Shown in pieces: positions 16,652 through 26,166 of a stretch of 64,000 nt of DNA. The notes below the pieces were generated by a model. That model ran no database searches. It had not been told where the DNA came from and worked only from the letters and a program-made list of their open reading frames with translations. Both the position numbers and the translations under genes were made by a program. This DNA comes from Spirochaetaceae bacterium bin103 (GTDB lineage Bacteria > Spirochaetota > Spirochaetia > SZUA-6 > Bin103), in assembly GCA_002238925.1 (NCBI GenBank), contig MPNH01000016.1, positions 17,429 through 81,428 on the forward strand, in the 5' to 3' direction. The first letter of the stretch is position 1, and each line of letters opens with the position of its first letter.

Positions 16652-19060
16652 TCAGGCGCGCCGCTCGCGAGGCGGCGCTTCCAGTCGGTCGCGGTCGGCT
16701 CGCTGCAGCCGGATCTCGCTGATCTGGGCGCCGCGGCCGGGGCCGCCGCTCTCTTCGTGGTACACCTTCAGGGTCACCGTGCCGCCCGCGGCGGCGGCGG
16801 ACGGTAGATCAAAGCTCAGCGGCCCGCGCGGATGCGGCTTGTCGATCCAGCCATGCACCTCGTGTGCGTCGCCGTCGCCGCCGACCGCGTCCATGCGTAC
16901 GCGCGGATGCGAGCCGCCCCAGCGCCGTTCGCCGCCATACACGACCACGACGCGCCAGCCGGCTGCGGGATCGAGACCCTCGTAGCGCAGCAGCAGCGGC
17001 CCGTGGCCGATCGACTCGGCCTGGCTGAGCCAGGCGTAGGGAATTGGCTCGGCGGGGTAGGAGATCGAGAATCCGCGCAGCGCCGAGTCCAGAAACGACG
17101 GGTCGCCGGCAAACCCGGCGCCCGGCACGAGGTGCGGCTGTTGGGCGAAGTCGCCGAGGTTGTCGTAGCGCCCGCCGGGGCCGGGATCGGTGCGGCGCAG
17201 CACGCGTTCGATCGCATCCAGCCGCTCCTGCTCGGTGGCGAGCAGGGCGATTTCGGCGCAGCGTTCGTGCAGCCACAGGCGGTCGCCAAGGGGGTACTCC
17301 AACCCGTCGAGGCTGGCGCCGCGGCGCACCGCCTGGGCGCCGTAGCGCGGCACCGAGAGCTGCACGTGAATGCTCTGAAACAGCGCCTCGGCGAGGGCGT
17401 ACAGGCGGCCCCGCAGTTCACCTTGGCGGGCGTCAGCCGCCGCGCCATCCACGATCGCCAGCGCACGGCGGCACGCCTCGCGCGCGCCGATGTCGGGCGC
17501 ACGGCGCAGCTCGCCGAGCGCGCGGCTGTCGGCGGCGGTCTCGGCGAGCAGCCGTGCGCGGATGTAGGCGTCGGAGTATGCGCGGTACAGCAGTTGCTGG
17601 AAGCGCCAGCCCTTCAGCACGCGCGGCGGCGCGGCGCGTTCCAGCGCCTGCATGCGCAGCAGCGTCGTGGTTACCGCGCCGTTGGCGAGCAGCGGGCCGC
17701 GCCAGTTCTGCTCCAGCCCGACGATCGCTGCCGCCACCCCGTCGGCGAAGTCGGGATGCACGAATGCCCGGCCATACTGCCGCAAGACCGCCGCAACATC
17801 CGCGTCCGGATCCCACAGCAGGGCGCTCCACAGCATCTTGTTGAGGTCGTCGTTGTTGCCTTCGCAGTAGGTGAGTGCGCCGATGGAGTGCGGCGCGGTG
17901 AGCGCGAAGATGTGGGCCTGGTCGGCGGGGCGCGGATTGATTGGCTCGCGGCCCTGGCACGCGGCGAGCGCCGGGTCCCAGTCCGGCACCGGGTACTGGC
18001 ACGACCAGCAATGGGTAATGTCCGGGTACAGGCGGATCGGGTAGCGGTCCGGTACGCGGGCGCGGAACGCCTCCGCGGTCAGGTGGATCCAGGGCCCGAA
18101 AATGACGCCGTCGAGCCAGTCGAGTCCGTCCTCCAGGGCCGCAAAAAAGTGCTCCTCGTCGGCGCCGTGAAACCCCTGCGGGGCAATCCACACCTGCGCC
18201 TCCGGGTGCACCTCGCGGAGAGACGCCTTCTGCCGTTCGGCCAGCGCCAGCAACAGGTGAGCGGGCGTGGAACCTGGATCGCCGCCGGGAATGAACACGG
18301 CATCGATGCGCGGCATCGCGTCGAACACCGCCCGCCAGTCGGCAAGTGCCCGCTGCACCGTCGCTGCGTCGCCGTAGTCGGTCTCCAGGGCGGGAAACCA
18401 GATCCACAGGTCGACGTCGTAGCGGTCGGCGATGGCGGACACCTCGCGCAGCATGTCGATTTGCGGCAGCGGGAAGTGGTCGGAGTCGGCCTCGTCGTCG
18501 GACACCGGCGGGATCACTTCCACGGCGTTGGCGCCGAATATCGCCAGTTCGCGGATGTACCGCTCCCACTCCGCCACGGTCCAGCCGACGTAGGAGTTGG
18601 TCTTGGGCCGGTAACCGATCTGGTGGCCGCGCAGCGGGTAGTGCGGAGCCGTGCACACCGGTCCTGCCGCCAGCAACGCGTTCGGCAGCACGACTTCGTT
18701 GCGGCGCACCTCCAGGTGGCGCAGCAGCCAGCCCACTCCGTACAATACGCCGCGCGCGTCGTTGCCGGTAACGGTGAGCGAGTCGCCGTCCCGCGCGACG
18801 CGGAACCCTTCCGGGCGCGCCGCGAACTCGGCGGCGCGAAACGACTGCGCCTCCCCGCCCGACCAGCGTGCGCCGCCACGCACCGCGGTGCCGGCGTCGC
18901 GCAGCCTGATCACGGAGCCGCCCGCGCCGGCCCCGGGCCACACCCGTTGCGCGCGAAGCGCCACCTCTTCGGCCAACACGTCGCGCGCCTGCCGGCAGCG
19001 CGGCGAGCCGTCCGTCTCCAATTCGATGCGTGCCTCGGTCAGGTTCAATGCTTCGCTCAC
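16652..19060 (-). CDS. glycoside-hydrolase-like protein with a GH67/GH20-type N-terminal domain
   Basis: The product (about 802 residues from GTG 19060) has a domain ending DARGVLYGVGWLLRHLE, typical of the accessory N-terminal domain of alpha-glucuronidases and hexosaminidases. A TIM-barrel-like part follows with HYPLRGHQIGYRPKTNSY, FGANAVEVIPP, DLWIWFPALETDY, AVFIPGGDP and WIAPQGF. The C-terminal about 150 residues look beta-rich, perhaps carbohydrate-binding. No signal peptide is evident. The likely role is cleavage of a plant or algal glycan (inference). The start is uncertain: ATG 19213 is possible but adds an Arg/Pro-rich stretch that looks non-coding. It lies downstream of the peptidase on the same strand. 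Confidence 0.65.
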   Translation of the reverse strand: MSEALNLTEARIELETDGSPRCRQARDVLAEEVALRAQRVWPGAGAGGSVIRLRDAGTAVRGGARWSGGEAQSFRAAEFAARPEGFRVARDGDSLTVTGNDARGVLYGVGWLLRHLEVRRNEVVLPNALLAAGPVCTAPHYPLRGHQIGYRPKTNSYVGWTVAEWERYIRELAIFGANAVEVIPPVSDDEADSDHFPLPQIDMLREVSAIADRYDVDLWIWFPALETDYGDAATVQRALADWRAVFDAMPRIDAVFIPGGDPGSTPAHLLLALAERQKASLREVHPEAQVWIAPQGFHGADEEHFFAALEDGLDWLDGVIFGPWIHLTAEAFRARVPDRYPIRLYPDITHCWSCQYPVPDWDPALAACQGREPINPRPADQAHIFALTAPHSIGALTYCEGNNDDLNKMLWSALLWDPDADVAAVLRQYGRAFVHPDFADGVAAAIVGLEQNWRGPLLANGAVTTTLLRMQALERAAPPRVLKGWRFQQLLYRAYSDAYIRARLLAETAADSRALGELRRAPDIGAREACRRALAIVDGAAADARQGELRGRLYALAEALFQSIHVQLSVPRYGAQAVRRGASLDGLEYPLGDRLWLHERCAEIALLATEQERLDAIERVLRRTDPGPGGRYDNLGDFAQQPHLVPGAGFAGDPSFLDSALRGFSISYPAEPIPYAWLSQAESIGHGPLLLRYEGLDPAAGWRVVVVYGGERRWGGSHPRVRMDAVGGDGDAHEVHGWIDKPHPRGPLSFDLPSAAAAGGTVTLKVYHEESGGPGRGAQISEIRLQRADRDRLEAPPRERRA

Positions 19061-19253
19061 GCGCACACCAAACCACGCCACGCTGCCGCTCGTCGAGCCC
19101 CACGCACCGGGCACGGTGGCGGCGCGATCCGCGCCGAGCGGCGGCGGCCGCGACACCGGCCGCTGACGCCGCGCTGCCGGTGTGCGGGCCCAGCGGCGCG
19201 GCACGACCGCCATCGCGGCGGGAAGCCGTGCGCCAGGCGGCGCGGCCCGGTGG

Positions 19254-22133
19254 TTACTCCGCGGTGGCGGATTCCTCCGGCAGCAGCACCACGCGCACGT
19301 AGCGGTCGCGGCTGAGGTAGCGCGCGGCCGCATCGACCACCTCATTGAGGGTCAACGCTTCGAGCCGGTCGTCGAATGCCGGGATCACGCTGAAGTCCTC
19401 GCCCCGTTCCACCACCGCTTCGATCTGGCCGAGCCAGAAACCGTTGCGGCGCTGCTGCTCCTCGCGTGCGCCGCTGATCAGTTCCTTGGCCGTGTCCAGG
19501 TACTCCTGTTCGCCGCCGCCGACCAGCCAGTCGACGCTGCCGAACACCTCATCGAGCAGCTCGTCGGCGCGTGCCGGGTCGCTGCCGAAGTCCACGAACA
19601 CCCGGTACTCGGGGTCGGGCAACAGCGACGCCGACGCGCCCACGTGGATCGAATAGGTGCTGCCCAGGTCCAACTCGATGCGCTCGCGCACCTTGGCCTG
19701 CAGCATCTCCTTCAACGCCACCAGCGCCATCGCCTCCGGCCGGCTCCAGTCCATCTCCCCGGCAAACACCAGCCGCGTGCGGCTGCGCGGTTCGATTCCC
19801 TTGTACACCGCGAGATCGACCACCTCCGGCGGCGGGTCGATGTTCAGATCCCGCCATTGCTCCTGGCGTCCGGCGGCCGGCAGCGCGGCCAGGTAGGTGC
19901 TCGCCAGGGTACGCAGCTGGTCCCAGTCGAAGGAGCCGACGATGATGAACGTGAAATCGCCGAAGTCCGCGAACCGATCTTCGTAGACCGCGATCGAGCG
20001 CTCCAGGTCCATCTCTTCCAGCACCTCGACCGTGAACGGCCGCGATCGGAAATGGTCCTGGCTGAGCGCGCTGCGCAGGGTGTCCGCCCACACCGCGTCC
20101 GGCTGCGCGCGCCGATTCTCCAAATGGCTGCGCAGCCGCGACGAGTAGGAGGAGAAGTAGGTGGGATCGAGTCGTGGAGCGGTGCCGTACAGGGTAACCA
20201 ATTGAAACAGGGTCTCCAGGTCCTCGGGTGAGGAGCTGCCGGAGAATCCCTCGAACAGCGCGCCGATGAACGGCTCCGCCGCGGCGGTGTTGCCGGCGAG
20301 CAGCTTGTCCAGCGCGACCCGGTCGTGCACGCCAGCGCCGCTGCCCTCGGCGATGGCGGTCGCGGTGATGGCGGCAATATAGTCGCCGTCCGCCACCAGC
20401 GAGGTGCCGCCGGGGCTGGTCGCCTTGAGCAGCACCTGGTCGTTGCGGAAGTCGGTCTGCTTGGCGATCACGGTGGCCCCGTTCGACAGCGTCCAGCGGA
20501 CGGCGTCGATTTCCTCGATCGGTTCCTCTGCGGTGATGCTGCCCGGCGCCGGCAGGTCGGCCATCAGCGGGACGTCGCTGGCAATGTCCTCATACGGGTC
20601 GACTTGCAGGCTGGCGGTTCCCTGCAGCTTGGCGAGCAGTGCCTGCTCCACCTCGGGGCCGGAGGCGACGGCCTCGGGACCGCTGATCATCGCCACGGTG
20701 CTCTCCATGGTGCGCCACGGTTCCGCCAACGTGTTCACCTCCTGCAGGGTGATCTCGGGCAGGAGCTGCTGGTGCAACTCGTATTCCGCGTCGATCCCGG
20801 GCACCGTCTCGCCTTCCATGTAGTGGCGGACGTACTCCTCCACCAGCCCCACCGACGGCCGCTGATCGCGCTCCAGCCACGCGCTCTCCATGCTGCGCAG
20901 CAGGTTGGCCTTCTCGCGTTCCAGCTCGGTCGCCGTGAACCCGTAGCGCAGGATGCGCTGCATCTCTTCCAGCACGGTGTCCAGCCCGCGCTCGACGCCG
21001 TCCTCGTCGACCCGCGCCGAGGCGTACAGCACCGCCGTGTTCGCCAGGAACAACCCCTGCCCGAACCACGCCCCGATGAATGGCGGGTCGGCCACCTGGG
21101 TGCGTTCGAACAGCCGCGCATTGGCCATCATGGCGAACAGCGACTGGGTCAGCAGGTGCCGGTACGTCGCCACGCTCTGACCGGTCCTCGGTGGCAGCTT
21201 GGAGTAGATGCGTATGGTCGTGGAACTCATCTCGGGGTCGGTTTCCACCGTCACGCGCGGTTCGGCATGCGGCGGAACGGGGTACTCGGGCCGCACCGTG
21301 GGCGCCGCGGGCCGCGCCGCGCGCTCCTGGTATGCCTCGCCCTCAGGCGGCGAGGCAAAGTGGCGGCGGATCAGCTCCACCATCCGTTCCGCTTCGAAGT
21401 CGCCCACAATCGCCACCGCCATCAGATCGGGCCGGTACCAGCGCTCGTAGAAGCCCTGCAGGTCTTCCAGGGTGGCCGTCTCGATAACCTCCGGCAGGCC
21501 GATCGGGAGCCGCTCGGAGTAGCGCGATTCGCCGAACAGCACCGGGTACTGCAGGTCCCGAATGCGCGCGCCCGCGCCGCGCCGGGTGCGCCACTCCTCC
21601 AGCACCACGCCGCGTTCCTGCTCCCCCTCCTCCGGATCCATGACAATCGCAAACGCCCAGTCGCTGAGGATCTCGAACGCAGTGTCGATAATCTCCGGAT
21701 CGTCAGTCGGTATCTCGATCTTGTAGACGGTCTCGTCGAACGAGGTGTGGGCGTTGAGGTCGGGGCCGAACTTGGAGCCGATCGATTCCAGGTACTCGAT
21801 GATCTCGTGCCCGGAGAAGCGCTCGGTGCCGTTGAACGCCATGTGCTCGAGGTAGTGGGCCAGACCTTGCTCGTGCTCCTCTTCGAGGATCGAGCCGGCG
21901 CGGATGGCCAGCCGGAGCTGAGCGCGGTTGAGCGGTTCGCGGTTTTCCTTGACGTACCAGGTGAGGCCGTTGCTGAGCACGCCGTGGTGTGCTTCGGGGT
22001 CGAACGGAATGTCGCCCTCGGGCGCTTGCGCCCAGGATCCCTGAGCGATGACGGCGAGCGCCACAATCGCGGCGGCCAGGATGGAGACCGGGCGGATCTT
22101 GAGGCATGCGGGGCGGGCCGAATGGGAATGCAT
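19254..22133 (-). CDS. M16 family zinc metallopeptidase, exported
   Basis: The precursor (959 residues from ATG 22133) has a signal peptide ending SWAQA at about residue 38. The first M16 domain carries the inverted zinc motif HYLEH (93-97) in GLAHYLEHMAFNGT, and a downstream glutamate lies in FDETVYKIEIP. A second, probably inactive M16 domain fills the C-terminal half (from about residue 540, LSNGATVIAKQ). The two-domain, about 100-kDa layout is that of pitrilysin-like processing peptidases acting on peptides in the periplasm. A TTG at 22139 is an alternative start. An 8-bp inverted repeat lies upstream. Confidence 0.92.
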   Translation of the reverse strand: MHSHSARPACLKIRPVSILAAAIVALAVIAQGSWAQAPEGDIPFDPEAHHGVLSNGLTWYVKENREPLNRAQLRLAIRAGSILEEEHEQGLAHYLEHMAFNGTERFSGHEIIEYLESIGSKFGPDLNAHTSFDETVYKIEIPTDDPEIIDTAFEILSDWAFAIVMDPEEGEQERGVVLEEWRTRRGAGARIRDLQYPVLFGESRYSERLPIGLPEVIETATLEDLQGFYERWYRPDLMAVAIVGDFEAERMVELIRRHFASPPEGEAYQERAARPAAPTVRPEYPVPPHAEPRVTVETDPEMSSTTIRIYSKLPPRTGQSVATYRHLLTQSLFAMMANARLFERTQVADPPFIGAWFGQGLFLANTAVLYASARVDEDGVERGLDTVLEEMQRILRYGFTATELEREKANLLRSMESAWLERDQRPSVGLVEEYVRHYMEGETVPGIDAEYELHQQLLPEITLQEVNTLAEPWRTMESTVAMISGPEAVASGPEVEQALLAKLQGTASLQVDPYEDIASDVPLMADLPAPGSITAEEPIEEIDAVRWTLSNGATVIAKQTDFRNDQVLLKATSPGGTSLVADGDYIAAITATAIAEGSGAGVHDRVALDKLLAGNTAAAEPFIGALFEGFSGSSSPEDLETLFQLVTLYGTAPRLDPTYFSSYSSRLRSHLENRRAQPDAVWADTLRSALSQDHFRSRPFTVEVLEEMDLERSIAVYEDRFADFGDFTFIIVGSFDWDQLRTLASTYLAALPAAGRQEQWRDLNIDPPPEVVDLAVYKGIEPRSRTRLVFAGEMDWSRPEAMALVALKEMLQAKVRERIELDLGSTYSIHVGASASLLPDPEYRVFVDFGSDPARADELLDEVFGSVDWLVGGGEQEYLDTAKELISGAREEQQRRNGFWLGQIEAVVERGEDFSVIPAFDDRLEALTLNEVVDAAARYLSRDRYVRVVLLPEESATAE

Positions 22134-22167
22134 GAACAAAAAGATACCGGCCGCGCGATGTTAAGGG

Positions 22168-22202
22168 CACGTACGGTTTCTTAATTTCGCGCAACGTACG
22201 TG
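22168..22202. promoter_or_regulatory. inverted repeat upstream of the M16 peptidase
   Basis: CACGTACG (22168-22175) and CGTACGTG (22195-22202) are perfect inverted copies separated by 19 AT-richer bases. They lie between the PIN toxin stop and the peptidase start, which run in the same direction. It could be an operator or part of a hairpin; no regulator is assigned. Confidence 0.4.
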
Positions 22203-22219
22203 TGCGCAGGCCGGGTGCC

Positions 22220-22681
22220 CTACAGGCGGAGTTCCTCTTCCGTAGGCACCGGGAACAGGTCGATACCGAGCGACACGGCGTTGCGGCGTATCGGTTTGGC
22301 GAGCGCCACCATGGACAGCTCGGTTACCAGGCTGCGCGCGATCAGCGCCGTGGACAGATGGATCGCGTCGGGGGTGCGCAGCGGCTCGCGCGGGAACGGC
22401 CGGCGCGCCCGGTCCACCACCTGCTGGTCGACGGTGAAGATGGTCCAGTGCTCGGCCACCTGGTTGAGTGCGTCGCGGGTCTGCGCAACCCGGGACAGAC
22501 TGAACACGCCGCGCTCCTGGCCGCGATGCAACACGCGGTCACACTCGATCAGCGCCAGGTCGGAGGTAAGTACCAACTCGGCTGCCTGCAACCGGTAGCG
22601 TATCTCGTCGCCGCTGTCCTCGCCCATCAGCCACGCCAGGATGGCGCTCGACTCGGCGTAAACGTTGGTGGGGTTGTTCAT
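22220..22681 (-). CDS. PIN-domain toxin (VapC-like)
   Basis: The 153-residue PIN-domain protein has acidic residues in VYAESSAILAWLMGE, LALIECDRV and TPDAIHLSTAL, the spaced carboxylates that bind Mg2+ in PIN ribonucleases. The first position reads Glu where Asp is usual. The start ATG overlaps the antitoxin stop by 4 bp (ATGA), the normal order antitoxin then toxin. RNA cleavage is inferred from family. Confidence 0.85.
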   Translation of the reverse strand: MNNPTNVYAESSAILAWLMGEDSGDEIRYRLQAAELVLTSDLALIECDRVLHRGQERGVFSLSRVAQTRDALNQVAEHWTIFTVDQQVVDRARRPFPREPLRTPDAIHLSTALIARSLVTELSMVALAKPIRRNAVSLGIDLFPVPTEEELRL

Positions 22682-22968
22682 AGCAGACCGCGTTCGTCGT
22701 CGAGCAGACGCTGCGTGTTGTCCGGCGTGAGCGAGCGCTGCACGCGCGGGTAGGACACGGCGACGTTGGGCGCTCCGAGGCGGGCGCGGCCGGCACGGGC
22801 ATGACGGATCAGCCCGGCATACTCGGCGCCGCGCGGAACCCCGGTCGGCTGCCGCAATTCGGCAACCACCCGGCCGCGGTCGGTAACCAGGAATTCTTCA
22901 CCGCGGCGCACGCGGCGAACGTACTCGCTGAGCCGATTTTTCAACTCGCGGATACCAACGGAAGTCAC
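22678..22968 (-). CDS. Phd/YefM family antitoxin
   Basis: The short protein (96 residues from GTG 22968) starts TSVGIRELKNRLSEYVRRV and continues with EEFLVTDRGRVVAEL, the classic Phd/YefM DNA-binding fold. A C-terminal tail would wrap the toxin. An upstream GTG at 22998 is possible. Such antitoxins repress their own operon. The gene is divergent from the FGGY kinase. Confidence 0.88.
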   Translation of the reverse strand: MTSVGIRELKNRLSEYVRRVRRGEEFLVTDRGRVVAELRQPTGVPRGAEYAGLIRHARAGRARLGAPNVAVSYPRVQRSLTPDNTQRLLDDERGLL

Positions 22969-23083
22969 GGTGGCTACAATCTGTAGCAATGTGGGCACAT
23001 GTGTCTACCGTTCTGCGAATATTTTTTTTGCCACGCTAGATCTGCTTGCCCGCGCGTCGGAACAGGGTTTACAAACTGAGGCG

Positions 23084-24658
23084 ATGGCGGGGCAGTACCT
23101 GATCGGTGTCGACCTGGGCACCAGCGTGGTGAAGGCCGGGCTGTACGACGCGGAAGGCGGCCTCGTGGCGCAGGCGGCGCGCCCGGCGCCGCTGCGCCAA
23201 CCGGCGGCCGGGATTGCGGAGCAGGACGGCGAGGAGTTTGTCGCGGCCGCGGCGGCCGCGATGCGCGAGGTGATGAGCCGGGCGGGGGGCCCGGCGGCGG
23301 CGCAGGTGGCCGGCGTCGCGTTCGCCGGTCAGATGGGCGGTGCGATGGCGGTGGACCGGCGGTTCCGGGCGCTGACGCCTTGGTATCCGTCCGGTCTCGA
23401 TGGCCGCTACCTGCCGCACCAGCAGGAACTCGCCGAGCGTGCCGGACCGCGGCTCATCGAACTGTGCGGCGACCTGCCGATCATGGCGCCGCGCATGCTG
23501 TGGTGGCGGCGCGAGTCGCCGGAGCGGTACCGGCGCATCGCCAAGGTGGTGACGCTGGCCGGTTACGTGGCCGGACGCATGGCCGGGCTGCAGGCGGACC
23601 GCGCGTTCGTCGATCCCTCCTACCTGACCTGGGTGGGCCTCGGCGACACGGCGCGCCACCGCTGGTCGGAGGAGCTGGCCGAGGTGACCGGCCTGGGCGG
23701 CGGGGGGCTGGCCAGGATGCCGCGCATCGTGCCGGCCACCGAGGTGGTGGGACACCTGGCGCGAGAGGCCGCCACGGCCTGCGGCCTGGCGGAAGGGATA
23801 CCGGTAGCCGCCGGGGCCGGGGACCAGCCGGCCGGTTTCGTCGGCGCCGGCCTGGTCGACGACGGCCAGCTGATCGACGTGGCCGGCACCTTCCCGGTGT
23901 TTGGGGTCTGCTCCGGGCGCTACTTCGCCGACCACGACTCGCGTATGCTCAAGCCGATCGCCAGCCCGCTCGGCGCCGGCGCCTGGTACTCGATGATGTA
24001 CATCAACGGCGGCGGTTTGACCCATCGCTGGTTCGCCGAGCAGTTCGGGTTGCCGGCCAGCGATGCCGATGCCGCCGCGGGCGGCGCGGCGTTCGCGGAA
24101 CTGGACGCCGCCGCCGGGCAGGTGGCGCCGGGTTCCGACGGCCTGTTCTGCGTGCCGCACCTTATGGGCCGGGCGTGCCCCAACGAACCCGAGGTGCGCG
24201 GCGCCTGGGTCGGCTTCACCTGGACGCACGGGCAGGCGCATTTCTACCGCGCCCTGCTGGAATCGGTCGCCTACGAGTATGCCCTGGCGTGCCGGGCGCT
24301 GCGCGCGGCGGCGCCGGAAGCGGTACTGGGCGAGGTTCGGGTCATCGGCGGCGGCGCCGCGAGCGACCTGTGGAACCGGATCAAGGCCGCCGTGCTAGGC
24401 CTGCCCTACGTGCGGCTGGCGCTGCCGGATGCCGCGACTCTCGGCAGCGCCATCGTGGCCGGGCACGCAGCCGGGCTGATCCCGGACATGGCCGCCGCGG
24501 CCCGGCGCGTGGCCCGCCCGGGCGCGCGCTACCTGCCCGACGCAAACGCCCACCGCCGCTATCGCGCCTGCGTGGACGCCTACTGCGCCGTGCTGCGCGA
24601 ATTCGGCGGCGCATACGCCGCGCTCGCAGACTTGCGCGCGCACGGCAGCGACTCCTGA
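23084..24658 (+). CDS. FGGY family carbohydrate kinase (xylulokinase-like)
   Basis: The 524-residue kinase begins AGQYLIGVDLGTSVVKAGLYD, the phosphate-1 loop of the actin-like ATPase fold. It has VAGAGDQPAGFVGAGLV, a phosphate-2 region, and the FGGY C-terminal signature region LLESVAYEYALACRAL with GGGAASDLWNRIKAAVLGLP. It phosphorylates a pentulose or related sugar; the exact one is not readable. ATG 23084 is chosen for the family N-terminus; the upstream leader (22990-23080) contains a run of eight T and is AT-rich. The context of sulfatase and transporters fits glycan use. Confidence 0.9.
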   Translation: MAGQYLIGVDLGTSVVKAGLYDAEGGLVAQAARPAPLRQPAAGIAEQDGEEFVAAAAAAMREVMSRAGGPAAAQVAGVAFAGQMGGAMAVDRRFRALTPWYPSGLDGRYLPHQQELAERAGPRLIELCGDLPIMAPRMLWWRRESPERYRRIAKVVTLAGYVAGRMAGLQADRAFVDPSYLTWVGLGDTARHRWSEELAEVTGLGGGGLARMPRIVPATEVVGHLAREAATACGLAEGIPVAAGAGDQPAGFVGAGLVDDGQLIDVAGTFPVFGVCSGRYFADHDSRMLKPIASPLGAGAWYSMMYINGGGLTHRWFAEQFGLPASDADAAAGGAAFAELDAAAGQVAPGSDGLFCVPHLMGRACPNEPEVRGAWVGFTWTHGQAHFYRALLESVAYEYALACRALRAAAPEAVLGEVRVIGGGAASDLWNRIKAAVLGLPYVRLALPDAATLGSAIVAGHAAGLIPDMAAAARRVARPGARYLPDANAHRRYRACVDAYCAVLREFGGAYAALADLRAHGSDS

Positions 24659-24694
24659 CCGGCCCGCGCGCGGCCCGGCGCGCCTGGCACCCGG

Positions 24695-24724
24695 CTGACA
24701 ACGCAGCGCGGCTTGGCGCACACT
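24695..24724 (+). promoter_or_regulatory. putative promoter of the sulfatase gene
   Basis: CTGACA (24695-24700), an 18-nt spacer and CACACT (24719-24724) lie just before the ATG at 24732, leaving 7 nt. There is no Shine-Dalgarno, so a leaderless start is possible. The -10 match is weak. Confidence 0.35.
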
Positions 24725-24731
24725 GCGCGTC

Positions 24732-26129
24732 ATGGACCGACCGAACATCATCCTGTTCCTTACCGACCAGCTCCGCCAGGACGCGCTCGGCTGTTACGGC
24801 AACGCCATCTGCCAGACGCCCAATCTGGACCGCCTGGCACAGCAGGGAACGACCTTCGACTACGCCTACACCACCTCGCCGGTGTGCTCGCCGGCGCGTG
24901 CGTCCCTGGTCACCGGGATGTACCCCCACAACCACGGCGTCATGGTCAATACCCACATAGCGCCGGCGTGGTGCCGCGGGCTGTCGACCGACATCCCCAC
25001 CTTTTCCAGTCTGCTGCGCGGCGCCGGGTACGCGCTCGACTACGCCGGCAAGTGGCACGTGCACGAGGACCGGGGGCCGGAGGAGTACGGCTTCCACCGG
25101 CACGTCACACCGCGGGCGATTCGGCAGGGCAAGCCGGAGACGATGCGGTACATCGACTTTCCGGGCGGGCGGCAGCCGGTGTGCGGCGTGCTCGACGCGC
25201 CCAAGGAGCACTCCCACTCGTGGCGCTGCACCGATCAGGGCATCGCTTTCATCCGCGAGCGAGCGGCCGGCGCGGAGCCGTTCTTCGTGCGCATCGACTG
25301 CACGGCGCCCCATTTCGCCAACATCGTGCCGGAACCGTTCGCTTCCCGGTACGATCCGGCGTCGATACCGCCGTGGCCGAACTTCGACGAGTCGTTCGCC
25401 GGCAAGCCGTCCGGCCACCTGCGCAAGCACCGGGAGTGGCACCTGCAGGACAAGGACTGGCCGTGGTGGCAGCACGCGGTGGCCAAGTATTATGGCGACG
25501 TCACGCTGCTCGACGACTGCCTCGGCCGCGTGGTTGCCGCCGTCGAGGAGAGCGGAATCGCGGACCACACGGTAATCATCTTTGCCACCGACCACGGCGA
25601 TTCGATGGGCAGCCACAAGCACTTCGAGAAGGCCGGCACCATGTACGAGGAGGTGTTCCGGGTCCCGCTCATCGTCAAGCTTCCGGAGGGCCCGGCGCAG
25701 CGCAGCGACCGTTTCGTCCGGCTCATGGACCTGATGCCGACGATTGTCGAGTTGGCTGGCTTGGAGCCGCCGGACGGAATCGACGCCATGAGCCTGCTGC
25801 CTCTGCTGCGCGGCGAGCAGCCGTCAGCGTGGCCGGACAGCGTGTACTGCGAGCACCACGGCGAGGTTTGGGGCTACCAGACGCAGCGCATGGTCAGAAC
25901 GCACGGCTGGAAATACGTCTACAATGCTCATGACATCGACGAACTCTACGATGTGCGCACCGACCCCTTCGAGATGCACAACTTAATCGACCGCACCGAC
26001 GACCCGGCAGCGCGCGTGGTGCTGCAAGAAATGAAGGGGCGCCTGCTAGGCTGGAACGACGCCACCGGCGACCAGTTGCAGTGGAACTGGGTGCGCTGGA
26101 ACTTCCCGGAGCCGATCCCTCCGCGGTAG
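24732..26129 (+). CDS. type I sulfatase (formylglycine-dependent)
   Basis: The 465-residue protein opens PNIILFLTDQLRQDALGCYG and has the sulfatase active-site motif CxPxR as CSPAR at residues 52-56, whose cysteine is converted to formylglycine. Asp12 and the DHGDSMGSHKHFEKA segment give metal ligands. It hydrolyses sulfate esters, presumably of a sulfated glycan given the neighbours, though arylsulfatase activity is equally possible. No signal peptide is evident, so it may act in the cytoplasm on imported oligosaccharides. The maturation enzyme is not in this window. Confidence 0.92.
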   Translation: MDRPNIILFLTDQLRQDALGCYGNAICQTPNLDRLAQQGTTFDYAYTTSPVCSPARASLVTGMYPHNHGVMVNTHIAPAWCRGLSTDIPTFSSLLRGAGYALDYAGKWHVHEDRGPEEYGFHRHVTPRAIRQGKPETMRYIDFPGGRQPVCGVLDAPKEHSHSWRCTDQGIAFIRERAAGAEPFFVRIDCTAPHFANIVPEPFASRYDPASIPPWPNFDESFAGKPSGHLRKHREWHLQDKDWPWWQHAVAKYYGDVTLLDDCLGRVVAAVEESGIADHTVIIFATDHGDSMGSHKHFEKAGTMYEEVFRVPLIVKLPEGPAQRSDRFVRLMDLMPTIVELAGLEPPDGIDAMSLLPLLRGEQPSAWPDSVYCEHHGEVWGYQTQRMVRTHGWKYVYNAHDIDELYDVRTDPFEMHNLIDRTDDPAARVVLQEMKGRLLGWNDATGDQLQWNWVRWNFPEPIPPR

Positions 26130-26166
26130 TCCCTCGCAGGCGACGGCTTTGAACCTGCGCCGTACG

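Noticed and set aside
19061..19345. N-terminal extension of the GH-like gene into the peptidase 3' end
   Set aside because: The added residues are Arg/Pro/Cys-rich, overlap another gene, and lack similarity to the family.
26135..26159. Terminator between the convergent sulfatase and DUF2277 genes
   Set aside because: Only a 6-bp stem (CGCAGG/CCTGCG) with a long loop and no T-run; too weak to call.
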